Positions 1-9,274 of a DNA stretch of 64,000 bases are shown here, piece by piece. The DNA is taken from contig MUGG01000012.1 in the NCBI GenBank assembly GCA_002148405.1, forward strand, positions 1 through 64,000, in the 5' to 3' direction. The stretch comes from Alkalinema sp. CACIAM 70d. GTDB lineage: Bacteria; Cyanobacteriota; Cyanobacteriia; Leptolyngbyales; Leptolyngbyaceae. The notes under the pieces are model-generated. The model saw only the letters and a list, made by a program, of their open reading frames with translations, did no database searches and was not told the DNA's origin. The position numbers and the translations under genes were made by a program. Positions within the stretch are counted from its first letter, which is position 1. Each line of letters begins with the position of its first letter.

Positions 1-1
1 C

Positions 2-43
2 TAGTTAAGGGCGATCGGGTAGCTCCACGATCGCCCTTAACTA
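2..43 (-). terminator. Strong hairpin after the DUF4912 gene
   Basis: A perfect 16-bp inverted repeat (arms 2-17 and 28-43, 10-nt loop) lies 46 nt past the stop codon of the minus-strand gene ending at 90. The arms contain CGATCG. No long T-run follows, so it is a likely transcription end or mRNA-stabilising hairpin rather than a textbook terminator. Confidence 0.6.
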
Positions 44-89
44 TTAGCAAGTGTTATTAGCAGGGTTGATTAGCCCGGGCCGACCAGTA

Positions 90-3000
90 CTAGAATCGCT
101 CCTCCGTGGCTTCATCCTTCGTATTGGTATTCCGTAGCGGCGTTTCTCGCATAAAGCGCATCCGGATTTGCCGCATCTGTTCGCCATCGGCAGCCACCGC
201 CATGATGGGATAATCCAACACCCCATCCTGGAAGGAAAGATGGAAGCGGAACGTCCCATCGGAATTGAGTTTGATGGGAACCCCGCCGATCGTCACCGTG
301 GCATCCGGTTCTGTTGCACCGTAGACAATCAACTCCGCATCGGCCACCATCCAGAACTTCCGCGATCGTTCTGGCGGCATCGAGGCAGAGAACCCTACGC
401 CCGACATCCCTGTAATACCCGACATCCCCATCCCGGATGGTGTTGGCAAACTCCACATGCCCATTCCCGACGGGAAGATAAAAGAACTGATGGCTGAGGA
501 GGGCAACTGATGCATCGAGCCAAACAGCGAACCCGCAATCCGCATGGCTTCGGCATCTTGGGATAGTCCAAAGATCGGTGGGAACATAGATCGATCGCCC
601 TGGGCTGTTCCCGGTGGCACCAATTCCAGGAAAGTCTTGCCTTGCAGATCTTCCTCCCAATCGACTGTAATGAACTGCTCATCAAACCAATCGGACGGAT
701 AGACCGGCGGAATCCGCACGACGTTCGATCGGGCCAGCATGAGCCAACGCCCATCCCCGGTGACATAGCCAATTTCCGCCACGTAATCCCGATCGCTAAC
801 CGGCACTGGGAGATACCAATCCCGCGACATTTCATCACAGGCATACTGCTGCATACTGTGGGGGTTTTGGTCGCTCAAATCGACATCGGTTACATCATAG
901 AGACGCAGAGCTAGTTGTTGGCCCCCTTGTCGCCGCAAGCTGTCCCGCTGATCATTGGGCACATCCCAGTAGGTGTAGGCCCATTGCGGATCCCGTGGCA
1001 TCAAGACAATTCGGCTCTCACCGTAGCCATCGGGTAACTCAGGCAATCCTTCATCCACAGTAGCTAAGGCTTCACTGCTGAGGTCAGTTTGTCCAACATC
1101 AAATTTGGTCGCTTCCACATTGGTCTGTGTGGGGTCATCGGCAGTCATCGCAAAGGTAGCCCCCATGGCTGCGGCTCCTCCTACGATCGCGGCTCCGGCG
1201 GCCAAGGGATTGACCGCAACATTGGGAGGTTGGAAATTTTCAGGTTGAGAATCTTCAGGTTGGGAGTCTGGGGGCTGAGAAGTCATCATTCCTGCATCCG
1301 ATGGGGTACTGAACGGGGCAGAAGGCTGAGGCAGCGATCCTGCGGTCAAATTGGCTAAGTTAGCGTCCAAACCGACTTCTGCGAACTGCTCCTCCGGCGA
1401 GGGTTGAACCTGAGGCGGCAGTTGAGTGATTGGTTCAGGCGCTGGAACTGGCTCGGAGGTGAGCGTCGGATCAGTAGGAGCAGCCAACTGATCTGGTTCA
1501 GTCGCCTTTGCTGCTAAGCTTGCTGCCGTTAAGCCCGCTGCCCCCGCTGCTAAGCCAGGAAACAGTAAGCCCATGGCATTGCCATCGATCGATCGCGGCG
1601 CAGTTTCTGCAATGCCGTCAGGTATGCCATCTCCATCGGCATCGATCGCGGTAGGGGCAGTCATTTCCGCTGCGGTGAGGGGAATTGCCGAGGTTTCCGC
1701 ACAACGAGAATTCAGTTCTACCGGGATTTCGGATTCCGCCGCAGACATGGATGCAGCATCTGCACCAGCCTCACCTTCTGTAACCGGGGGAACGACTGGA
1801 AGAGGCACAACCCCTGACACAGCCGCTGCCTCGGCTACGGGCATCACCGGAGGTACGGCTCCCAAATCGGTCGCTAAATCTGGGGTGGGGGTCTCCACTG
1901 GCGTTACCGCTTCGATCGAGTCTCCAGGACTCGCTTTGCGTCCTTTAAGGCTCCACCACAGTAAGCCTGCGGCCCCCAGCGGTAGAAGGAACCATAGCCA
2001 ATCTGGTAAGCCCGCCTCAACCGCGCCAATGCGATTGGTACTGTTGGCATCGGGAGTTGCACCCGTGGTCGAGCCAGCGGGAGCTTGGGCTTGTGATCCA
2101 TTGGTGGGAGCAACCGAGCTAGCTGTTGCCGCTGCACTGGGGGTTACTACGGAGGGTGCTGGTGCTGCGGGGCTGGCAGTAGCACCCGTTGTTGGAGAAG
2201 AGGCGGTTGTTGTTCCGGCGGTCAGAGCCGTTGTTCCCACCGCGATCGCCGCTGACACGTCGGCATTGACATTCGGGATCTCGGCTCCGGCTGAACTGAC
2301 TGATTGAATGGCCTGCCGCCCAGTCGGATCGGCCACGGAGGCTAGGAAGGCTTGGGTGGCTGGGGTGACTTTACCTTTTTTATAGACGTAGGCCAGAGAC
2401 TGGGAAAAGGGATAGCGGGGATCGGTGGGCAGAACATCATGCATGGCCAGCACCTTCACCCCTTTGAGATTGCTAACCTCATCGGCGGTGACATAGCCGA
2501 TCCCATCGGCTCCCAACTGTTGCGCGATCGTCTCCGGCTGCTCATCGGTCAATTTCGTAGCCGTCGCCACTGCTTGAAACGGGGCAGTTTGAAATACCGG
2601 ATAATTGGGAAACGCTTTGCGGGTATCACTGGCATCGGGCAAATCCACGACGCGGATGGAACCGGCTTGCCCGCCGACCTGCGACCAATCCGTTAGTTCT
2701 CCCCGAAAAATTTTGGCAAATTGCTGAATGGTCAGACTTTTGCTGAAGGGATTATTTTCCCCCACCACCATCGCAATCTTTTCGCGCTTGATGGGAATGG
2801 CGACTAAACCTTGGGCTTTTTCCGCACTGGTTAGCGATCGCCCGATCGCCGCCAAATCGACCTGCCCCGCTGCCAAAGCCTGCAAGCCTGGATCGGTTCC
2901 ACGATTGGCAAGATCAACCTTGCTGCCCCCATATTTCCGTTCAAAGCTCTGCTTCAGCGCTTGGTTAACAGCAGCTAAACTTCCCGATCCATCAATCCGC

Positions 3001-3167
3001 ACGATCGATCCTTGGGGAAGGGATGGGGGGAGCGATGGAGGATTAGCTGTCTGTGCCAACGTGATTGGTGCAGAAGTCATAGAAGTCATCAGCACGGAGG
3101 GCATTGTGGCGATGACTAATGCAAATGCCAATGGCACCTGCTTCGCGGAAGAACCCTTTTTCAGCAT
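90..3167 (-). CDS. PstS-like substrate-binding domain fused to DUF4912 protein
   Basis: The protein has 1025 residues. Residues 1-39 look like a signal peptide ending near LAQTAN. Residues about 50-300 resemble a PstS/phosphate-type periplasmic binding domain (IDGSGSLAAVNQAL, then AGQVDLAAIGRSLT and FRGELTDWSQVGG). A long Ala/Pro/Thr/Ser linker follows. One membrane helix (WLWFLLPLGAAGLLWW, about 388-407) precedes a second low-complexity stretch. A DUF4912 domain starts near 715 (ESRIVLMPRDPQWAYTYWDV), and the C-terminus carries a short beta-sandwich-like segment (AELIVYGATEPDATVTIGG). Binding-protein and DUF4912 modules are each known in cyanobacteria; the ligand is unknown. The architecture suggests an envelope-anchored sensor or scaffold, which is inference. 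The gene stands alone between intergenic regions. Confidence 0.85.
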   Translation of the reverse strand: MLKKGSSAKQVPLAFALVIATMPSVLMTSMTSAPITLAQTANPPSLPPSLPQGSIVRIDGSGSLAAVNQALKQSFERKYGGSKVDLANRGTDPGLQALAAGQVDLAAIGRSLTSAEKAQGLVAIPIKREKIAMVVGENNPFSKSLTIQQFAKIFRGELTDWSQVGGQAGSIRVVDLPDASDTRKAFPNYPVFQTAPFQAVATATKLTDEQPETIAQQLGADGIGYVTADEVSNLKGVKVLAMHDVLPTDPRYPFSQSLAYVYKKGKVTPATQAFLASVADPTGRQAIQSVSSAGAEIPNVNADVSAAIAVGTTALTAGTTTASSPTTGATASPAAPAPSVVTPSAAATASSVAPTNGSQAQAPAGSTTGATPDANSTNRIGAVEAGLPDWLWFLLPLGAAGLLWWSLKGRKASPGDSIEAVTPVETPTPDLATDLGAVPPVMPVAEAAAVSGVVPLPVVPPVTEGEAGADAASMSAAESEIPVELNSRCAETSAIPLTAAEMTAPTAIDADGDGIPDGIAETAPRSIDGNAMGLLFPGLAAGAAGLTAASLAAKATEPDQLAAPTDPTLTSEPVPAPEPITQLPPQVQPSPEEQFAEVGLDANLANLTAGSLPQPSAPFSTPSDAGMMTSQPPDSQPEDSQPENFQPPNVAVNPLAAGAAIVGGAAAMGATFAMTADDPTQTNVEATKFDVGQTDLSSEALATVDEGLPELPDGYGESRIVLMPRDPQWAYTYWDVPNDQRDSLRRQGGQQLALRLYDVTDVDLSDQNPHSMQQYACDEMSRDWYLPVPVSDRDYVAEIGYVTGDGRWLMLARSNVVRIPPVYPSDWFDEQFITVDWEEDLQGKTFLELVPPGTAQGDRSMFPPIFGLSQDAEAMRIAGSLFGSMHQLPSSAISSFIFPSGMGMWSLPTPSGMGMSGITGMSGVGFSASMPPERSRKFWMVADAELIVYGATEPDATVTIGGVPIKLNSDGTFRFHLSFQDGVLDYPIMAVAADGEQMRQIRMRFMRETPLRNTNTKDEATEERF

Positions 3168-3666
3168 TGCGATCTAACACCAAATACAGCAGATAGCTTA
3201 AACGAAAAATTGATGAAACCAGCAGTAACAGACGCTCTCGGTCAGCATTAGCCAGTCTGGGACAGAATACTCGTGCTGCATGCCGAAAGTTGAGCCAATT
3301 ATACCGCTCTCATCTCCTACAGACCGATGGATTACGGCTTGTTTTAATCGTTGCAACGATCGAGCGCAAAACTCCTGTCAAAACTCCTATTCCAAGGCGT
3401 TCAATTGACCGCTTCAGATCCTTGAATTGCAGCCCCTTTAACTGTTGCCAAGCTGCATCTCCGTACCTTCCCTAGGAGTTTATTAACCTTTGACAAAAGC
3501 GGTAAGACCCTGCGCAGTTCTTCGGACGGCAAGCTCCCAGCAAATCAACTACAACCGAAGAACTTCTGGCAGATTCATTGCTAGTCTTCCAGAACCTGAT
3601 CTGTTTTCTAACACTCAGATACTCAGTTTGTTTGCGTTTGTCATTTGAAGAAGTCAAGCAAAGTTT
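3168..3666. other. Intergenic region, 499 bp
   Basis: This gap lies between the divergently placed DUF4912 gene and the FG-GAP protein gene. Two opposing frames of about 60 codons (3290-3475 plus, 3472-3657 minus) have no ribosome site or recognisable product and were not accepted. The only structure seen is the inverted repeat at 3516-3564. Confidence 0.6.
3516..3564. promoter_or_regulatory. 10-bp inverted repeat with long spacer
   Basis: AGTTCTTCGG (3516-3525) and its exact complement CCGAAGAACT (3555-3564) are separated by 29 nt, about 100 nt upstream of the FG-GAP protein gene at 3667. It could be an operator pair or an RNA stem; nothing else supports a function. Confidence 0.3.
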
Positions 3667-4683
3667 ATGTCTTTTAGTAGTGCTTTAAGCTGGGAAACTC
3701 CCGCACCTTTAGCGATTCAAGCCCCTAATGCCTTCAACTCAACCCAGCCGCTGAATACATCCCTGCCTGGAGCTACGGCACCCACTGCAGCTAGTAGTAA
3801 TACTGAACTTTTCTTTCGCAATATTAAGACCGGACAAACCCAACTGTGGGAAATTAAACCCGATCAATCGATCGTGACCCATGATTTGCTAACCGTCGCT
3901 GATCCGGCGTGGCAAGTTGCAGCCCGAGGGGATTTCGATCGCGATGGGGATCAGGATTTACTCTGGTACAACAATCAAACGGGTGTACTAGCTTTTTGGA
4001 AGTTAGCGGGTTGTACCTATGAAGCGTCGATCTACCTTGGCGTCATGCAGGATCTCAGCTGGCAAGTTGCTGGTGTAGCGGATTTTAATCAAGATCAAAA
4101 AACTGATCTTCTGTGGAGACATAGCCGCACGGGAGATTTAGCGATTTGGTATTTGAATGGGTTTTCAATCGCTAGTACAGCAAGTTTGGGTGCTGTAGAT
4201 ACAGCCTGGAACATTGTCGCTCTAGGGGATTTTAATGGGGATAAACAAGTTGATTTATTCTGGCGGCATCAGCAAGGATACAACGTTGTGTGGCACTTGG
4301 ATCATGGCCAAGTTACCAGTACAACCACTTTAACGACTGTCGCAGACCCAAATTGGTCAGTCAAAGGGATTGCAGATATGAATCACGATGGCAAGCTGGA
4401 TATTATTTGGGAACATGCCATAGCCAGCGTAACTGTCATCTGGGAAATGGACAGCACGACCGTGAAGGCAGGATACAGCATTTCCCAGCGGATGGATCCT
4501 AACTGGCTGATTCAGGATACAGGCGATTTCAACAATGACGGGACTGTCGATATTCTCTGGCGTAACCGTTTGACTGGCAATGTGGGCTTTGGAGCCATGG
4601 ACGATTTTAACTTGGTGGCCAACCGCCCTCTGAAATCTCTGGATCCTAACTGGCAAATCGAAACCTGTGGACAATTTAGCTAA
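3667..4683 (+). CDS. FG-GAP/VCBS repeat protein
   Basis: This 338-residue protein is built of about five repeats with calcium-loop cores of the form D-F-(N/D)-x-D-x-x-x-D-(L/I)-x-W, for example GDFDRDGDQDLLWYN, ADFNQDQKTDLLWRH and GDFNNDGTVDILWRN. Between the loops lie tryptophan-rich strands (W-x-V-x-G or similar). These repeats form beta-propeller blades in integrin-type and secreted cyanobacterial proteins. The N-terminus (first 50 residues) is Ser/Ala/Thr-rich and is not a clear signal peptide, so the export route is unclear. Extracellular binding or adhesion is a family-based guess. The gene is single, with a 112-bp gap to the K+ channel gene. Confidence 0.8.
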   Translation: MSFSSALSWETPAPLAIQAPNAFNSTQPLNTSLPGATAPTAASSNTELFFRNIKTGQTQLWEIKPDQSIVTHDLLTVADPAWQVAARGDFDRDGDQDLLWYNNQTGVLAFWKLAGCTYEASIYLGVMQDLSWQVAGVADFNQDQKTDLLWRHSRTGDLAIWYLNGFSIASTASLGAVDTAWNIVALGDFNGDKQVDLFWRHQQGYNVVWHLDHGQVTSTTTLTTVADPNWSVKGIADMNHDGKLDIIWEHAIASVTVIWEMDSTTVKAGYSISQRMDPNWLIQDTGDFNNDGTVDILWRNRLTGNVGFGAMDDFNLVANRPLKSLDPNWQIETCGQFS

Positions 4684-4816
4684 CACTCTTGGCTGAAAGG
4701 ACTTGTTAATCCTTGAATGATTTCTTCCTTGTCAGTTAGTCAAGCTAAAGTTAATCCTCTGAATACGTCCCCCAACCCTCCTTTACAATAGACCTGTGGT
4801 TAGGGTGGGTATACCT

Positions 4817-5797
4817 ATGAAACATCCTTTACGGCTATCATTCCGACGATCGATAATCGAGGGACGACGGGGTATGATTCGCATTGCCAGTCGGGATGGG
4901 AAGCTGCAGGTTGATGGATTAAACGTTTGGTATCGCTACTGGCGAGATCCCTATCATTTGATGCTAACCATTCCTTGGTGGGGATTCTTTAGCATTATTT
5001 CTAGCATTTATCTTTTGATTAATGCTGTGTTTGGAGGATTATATCTTCTGGAGCCAGATGCCTTGACAGGGGCTCGTCCAGGTTCCTTTGAAGATGCATT
5101 CTTTTTTAGTGTACATACCCTTGGCTCGATCGGTTATGGGGTGATTGCCCCTAAGACAACCTATGCCAATACGATCGTGACCCTTGAGGCCATTATGAGC
5201 CTATTGATGATTGCGGTTGTAACAGGATTGGCGTTCGCTCGTTTTTCTCGTCCAACTGCACGCATTATATTTAGCAAGCGTGCCGTCGTGATGCCCCACA
5301 ATGGGGTGCCCACATTGATCCTGAGATCGGCCAACCAACGGCGTAATCAAATTGTGGAAGCTGAGGCGCGGCTCTATCTCATTCGGGATGAATATACACT
5401 AGAAGGGGAGTTTATTCGGCGGTTTCACGAGTTGCCATTGCTGCGATCGCGCACGCCTAGTTTCACACTAACCTGGAACATCATGCATCCTATCCATGAG
5501 ACAAGTCCTCTTTATGGTGAGACGCCAGAGTCACTTGCAGCATCTAATACACAGTTGATTATTTCATTAATTGGAATTGATGAAACTGTTACAGAAACTA
5601 TTCATGCTCGCAACATCTATGGTAACCATGAAGTCATGTGGGATCATCGCTTTATGGACATTTTCTACCTTTCTCAAACGGGCGATCGCTACCTAGACTA
5701 TCGCTATTTCCATGAAGTTCAACCACAATCTAACCAATCTGCAACAGATACTTTGTTCGCAAGTACTCAATTATCCCAGGAGTCAGCTGAGCAATAA
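4817..5797 (+). CDS. Inward-rectifier K+ channel (KirBac type)
   Basis: The sequence reads as a bacterial Kir channel. A slide-helix region (VWYRYWRDPYHLMLTIPWW) is followed by the first membrane helix, a pore helix, the selectivity filter T-L-G-S-I-G-Y-G near residue 106, the second helix (IMSLLMIAVVTGLAFARFSRP) and a C-terminal cytoplasmic immunoglobulin-like domain ending about residue 300. At 326 residues it is close to family size. I chose the ATG at 4817, which is preceded by GGGTGGG; a GTG at 4796 would add seven residues. The role is K+ flux across the inner membrane. The gating ligand cannot be told from sequence. Confidence 0.92.
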   Translation: MKHPLRLSFRRSIIEGRRGMIRIASRDGKLQVDGLNVWYRYWRDPYHLMLTIPWWGFFSIISSIYLLINAVFGGLYLLEPDALTGARPGSFEDAFFFSVHTLGSIGYGVIAPKTTYANTIVTLEAIMSLLMIAVVTGLAFARFSRPTARIIFSKRAVVMPHNGVPTLILRSANQRRNQIVEAEARLYLIRDEYTLEGEFIRRFHELPLLRSRTPSFTLTWNIMHPIHETSPLYGETPESLAASNTQLIISLIGIDETVTETIHARNIYGNHEVMWDHRFMDIFYLSQTGDRYLDYRYFHEVQPQSNQSATDTLFASTQLSQESAEQ

Positions 5798-5918
5798 GTG
5801 AGGAAGTTTTTTGGCTAGGATTTCCCAAGAAAAGCTTCACCAAAAACGAGCAATAGTCTGACCTAAATGCCCATCTTGGGTGAAGCCTACGGGGTGAGTG
5901 AGGTTGAACTAACGTTGT

Positions 5919-5958
5919 AGGCTGTGAACCAAACAACTAGGCTGTGAACCAAACAACA
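5919..5958. repeat. 20-nt tandem duplication
   Basis: AGGCTGTGAACCAAACAAC is repeated head to tail (5919-5938 and 5939-5958) with one difference in the last base. It lies between the K+ channel gene and the ferredoxin gene and looks like a recent slippage duplication. Confidence 0.7.
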
Positions 5959-6040
5959 TTGACTTTAATCGCAAACCGTTTACAGGCAACCTGCTGAAGC
6001 AAAAACATTCTAGAGCGAGTTAACTGATCACCCGCGACTG

Positions 6041-6412
6041 TTAGCTTTTACTGGCAACTGCTTCTGCCACAAGATCTTGTTCGGGAGTCCAAACGACATC
6101 ATCTCCTGTTCCAAAGTGACCATCAAATTTTGTAACGTTTACGTCGCCCAGTACCTTGGTTTGGCAAGCCAGACGTCGATCGTGGTGTTGAGAATGGGGC
6201 GGAATCGCCATTCTTAGTTTTTCAAAATCAGTAGGTTCTGAAACCATTCCCTCAACTTTAACTAAGCAGCTACCGCAACTGCTATGGCCGTGGCAATTAA
6301 GCACTTTAGCTGCACCGTTATACAGGTCAATATCCTGTTCTAATAGTGCTTCTCTTAAATTTGCTTCGTAGGGGACATCAAAGGTTTTTCCTTGGGCTGT
6401 AACTTTTGGCAT
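6041..6412 (-). CDS. 2Fe-2S ferredoxin
   Basis: This 123-residue protein has the plant-type cluster pattern: Cys40, Cys46, Cys49 and Cys83 (C-x5-C-x2-C-x33-C, in NCHGHSSCGSCLVKVEG and RLACQTKV). The spacing differs slightly from photosynthetic PetF (C-x4-C-x2-C), which fits the divergent cyanobacterial ferredoxins of unknown partner. The C-terminal extension after residue 95 is acidic. A GGGAG ribosome site lies 9 nt before the ATG. It is a soluble one-electron carrier; the partner enzyme is not indicated by the neighbours. It is single-gene, with a long upstream gap. Confidence 0.9.
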   Translation of the reverse strand: MPKVTAQGKTFDVPYEANLREALLEQDIDLYNGAAKVLNCHGHSSCGSCLVKVEGMVSEPTDFEKLRMAIPPHSQHHDRRLACQTKVLGDVNVTKFDGHFGTGDDVVWTPEQDLVAEAVASKS

Positions 6413-7158
6413 AGGATTTCTCCCAGAAGTATCTATAGGGTTAGCAATTAGATGAGATCGCAGAGACGCATAATCAGTAAGATAAGGGGAATTTCAGCTA
6501 GTTACGTCTATAGATATGGTGAATCCGATCGCCTATTAAGGGGGATGCTTGAAGGTACAAGGTCTTGTAGGGAGATCGATCGGGTACACCAACAAAATTT
6601 TCGTCTGATAAATTGTTTAAGAATGAATTGCGCCAATCACCGATCCAAGGCAAAGCAGAAAATCAGGTTCTGAGGTGAGATGGAAGCATCCATAAATCTG
6701 CTCAAGATTTAGTTCTCCAAGAAAATTAATCACTGTAGTGTCAAAATTAATACTTGACCTATTAAACCGGCACTATTTGATAGTGCATTTTTCAATTTAT
6801 CTCATCTTTCGATTGGAGCTCTGGAAGCCAGTTTTGGAGATTTATGCAATTTTAGCTGATTCGAAAACTTATGATGCCGGGTTAATATCCCTCTAGTACA
6901 ACCTAGATCTAAATCTATGCTGAGCCTGGAATGAAAATAACAAAGCGATCGGTAAAGAGACAACAATAGCTACAATCTTAAAACGCAAACTGAAATACTC
7001 TAAGAATAGAAATGAGAAATATTCTATTTTCTCGATGGGTAATCAGTGTAACGGTAAAGCTTACGGCGGCAAGTAATCTCGAACTCTTGCCAATCCTCTC
7101 TATTCCATTCGTCTCAGGTGCTGCGTTAGACCTCGGCACAAGCAACATCTACCCTTTG
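6413..7158. other. Intergenic region, 746 bp
   Basis: This AT-rich gap lies upstream of the ferredoxin and downstream of the minus-strand membrane protein gene. A 73-codon plus-strand frame at 6452-6673 has no support. No tRNA, repeat family or clear hairpin was found. It may hold the ferredoxin promoter or a small RNA. Confidence 0.5.
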
Positions 7159-7872
7159 CTAGCTAAATAATAGCGTCAAAGTGATCGGTGCGAATGATGC
7201 TTGCGTATTTGCCAAAGCCATTACCATTAGCAATAGAGTAACAGGAAGGGCGATTATTCCCATTGTCAGGAGTGCTTTTTCTTTGAGCCTCCATATAGAA
7301 TTACTCGCTCGTAGACTGATCAGTTCTTGCCATAAATATGCAGTGAACATCGCGAATATCGCAAGGAAGAGGCTACAGACGATTGCTTTCGGTCTCTGCC
7401 ATAGGAGACGATTTTGCACCTCGTTTTGTAGCACAGTCGGAATAGGAGCGCTGCCTGACTGCACCCAAGTGTTGACTGCTTGGTAAAGCACCGCTTTTTG
7501 GATCCCTACTTTTTGGGTACTGAGATCCGGAATCAACTGAGCAAAGCCTTCTTGAGGGTTGAATAAACTACTTAGATTGGCTAACACAATCACGAGCATC
7601 CCTAGGGCAACGATAGTACTGAGCAGACCAAAACAAAAATATACTTTTTTCTCAAACGTCCAATTGCGAGCTTCAATGTCTCGCAGTTTTTTAAACCGCC
7701 ACCAAAAATGTACGCTGAGGACTGCAAGCAAGATCGTGAAAATACTTCCCTCGATAAAGAACACAGCATGATACTTAATGTAATCGTTCAATAATGTATT
7801 GTAAGCAAGGTTAGAGCCTGCGCCAGATAGCATTACGTGATGAAGTGTATTTTGTAGGCTGTTGTTGTCCAC
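7159..7872 (-). CDS. Four-helix membrane protein of unknown function
   Basis: This 237-residue protein has hydrophobic segments at about 34-55, 76-101, 160-182 and 203-228. The loop between helices 2 and 3 is polar (about 55 residues) and could be periplasmic. The charged stretch RFKKLRDIEARNWTFEKK between helices 1 and 2 suggests a cytoplasmic loop. I do not recognise a family. The predicted start is GTG at 7872, with no good ribosome site, so the N-terminus is uncertain; the next Met is residue 14. Codon use and length argue for a real gene, and it stands alone. Confidence 0.6.
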   Translation of the reverse strand: MDNNSLQNTLHHVMLSGAGSNLAYNTLLNDYIKYHAVFFIEGSIFTILLAVLSVHFWWRFKKLRDIEARNWTFEKKVYFCFGLLSTIVALGMLVIVLANLSSLFNPQEGFAQLIPDLSTQKVGIQKAVLYQAVNTWVQSGSAPIPTVLQNEVQNRLLWQRPKAIVCSLFLAIFAMFTAYLWQELISLRASNSIWRLKEKALLTMGIIALPVTLLLMVMALANTQASFAPITLTLLFS

Positions 7873-8040
7873 AGTCAGTTTCGTTTTTACTTCTTATTTG
7901 AAGCCCTGTTATTTCTACAATATCTTTTCTGTAAAGTTTGTAGAGAGTTTCACCAATGCTCGTGTTCATCGATCGGGTTCTACAGTGTGGGAAAACCGTC
8001 GCTCCACTCTGATCGTTGTCGATGCTTCCAAAACAGCCTT

Positions 8041-8080
8041 AAAAACAAACCTCTCCAGACGATCGTTCGCTAGAGAGGTT
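8041..8080 (-). terminator. Rho-independent terminator of the SPFH gene
   Basis: AACCTCTC (8048-8055) pairs with GAGAGGTT (8073-8080). Read on the minus strand, the stem is followed by GTTTTT. It lies 64 nt after the stop of the gene ending at 8144. Confidence 0.75.
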
Positions 8081-8143
8081 GAAGGGGAATATTCACAGAT
8101 GTCAATTTCGACGAATATCTATCTCAACTAATAATCAGTCTAA

Positions 8144-9040
8144 CTAAGCGGCTCCATTACCAGGATGATGGCCGTCTTTAGGCATCGGGTGAACCAACAG
8201 ATCACTGAGTGCTTCATTGAGCGCACCAGGATTCATAAACAAAATCTTAGAGTTCTCACTCTTACCAATTTCAGCATTGGCTTTAACAAAGTCTTGAGCA
8301 ATCAAATACTGCAACACCGCCTGGGGATTGTCCGAATTCTCCAGCGCTTCCGAAAGCTGACGAATCGACTCAACCGTAGCCCGGGTAATTTCCAGCGTCG
8401 CTTCCCCTTGAGCCCGAGCTGCCCGTTGTTTTTCCAGGGACTGCCGCATCTCATCGGAAATACTGATGTCCTGAACCTCCACCCGCATTAGTTCAATCCC
8501 CCAGGTATTCAACGGCTTGAATGGAGGACGAGTTTCTGCATCAGGATAAATTTGTTCGTGCTGCAAGCGTTGCCGCGCCACCTCTTCATCGGATTCCCGC
8601 AACTTCTCTTCAATGTCCCGTCGTAGGGCATCACTGATTCCCCGCGTAGATGCGATCGCTTGCTGCAATTCAAATTTACCAATTTCCGCGCGCAGAGAAC
8701 TGAGTACCAGTTCTTTCAACGATTCCTCTAGATCATCTACCTTGTAATAGGCTCGGTACAGATCAACAATCTTCCAGTAGACGATCGCATCTACCGTCAC
8801 AGGCACAGAATCCTTAGTGATGGCCTTTTGAGGTTCAATGTCCAACAACTGCTCACGCACCGTCTCCACCAACACCGAGTCCACAACAGGTACAACAAAG
8901 TTAAGTCCAGGCCGAAGAGTGCGCTTATACTCTCCCAAACGCTGAACTAGGGCTTCATCACCTTCTTCAACGATCCGCACAGAGCCGATAATATAACCCG
9001 CAAACATCAGTGCGATCGCACCCAGCAAAGACTCAAACAT
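8144..9040 (-). CDS. SPFH/band 7 (stomatin-like) membrane protein
   Basis: This 298-residue protein has an N-terminal hairpin membrane segment (LLGAIALMFAGYIIGSV) followed by a band-7/prohibitin-homology domain (IVEEGDEALVQRLGEY, LRPGLNFVVPVVD, ITKDSVPVTVDAIVYWK). After this come a helical coiled region (about 150-230) with the conserved GIELMRVEVQDI segment and a C-terminal part ending in His/Pro/Gly. Stomatin-like proteins form oligomers on inner membranes and are often paired with NfeD or FtsH-type proteases; no NfeD gene is next door here. Its role in membrane domain organisation or protease control is family-based. Confidence 0.9.
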   Translation of the reverse strand: MFESLLGAIALMFAGYIIGSVRIVEEGDEALVQRLGEYKRTLRPGLNFVVPVVDSVLVETVREQLLDIEPQKAITKDSVPVTVDAIVYWKIVDLYRAYYKVDDLEESLKELVLSSLRAEIGKFELQQAIASTRGISDALRRDIEEKLRESDEEVARQRLQHEQIYPDAETRPPFKPLNTWGIELMRVEVQDISISDEMRQSLEKQRAARAQGEATLEITRATVESIRQLSEALENSDNPQAVLQYLIAQDFVKANAEIGKSENSKILFMNPGALNEALSDLLVHPMPKDGHHPGNGAA

Positions 9041-9274
9041 AGTTGTGATGGATTGTGATGTGTTGTGTGAATTCCGAAGTTTCCAGTAGCCGAAATTGTG
9101 ACGACATCTTGCAGCTTCAGTGTAGTCGCTTTACCCAAAAATGACACAGTCTTGCAAAAGTTTTTAGCGGTAATTTTTAGCGGTAACTTGGAGTTGTGAT
9201 CCTTAGCTCCATTATCCCTCCGATTCGTGAAGTTGTCTCCTCACCGACGGGCCCTGAACCTAAGAGCACCGAAC

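Noticed and set aside
1573..2307. Plus-strand frame of 244 codons inside the DUF4912 gene
   Set aside because: The region codes for the Ala/Pro/Thr linker on the minus strand, and GC-rich low complexity keeps several frames open.
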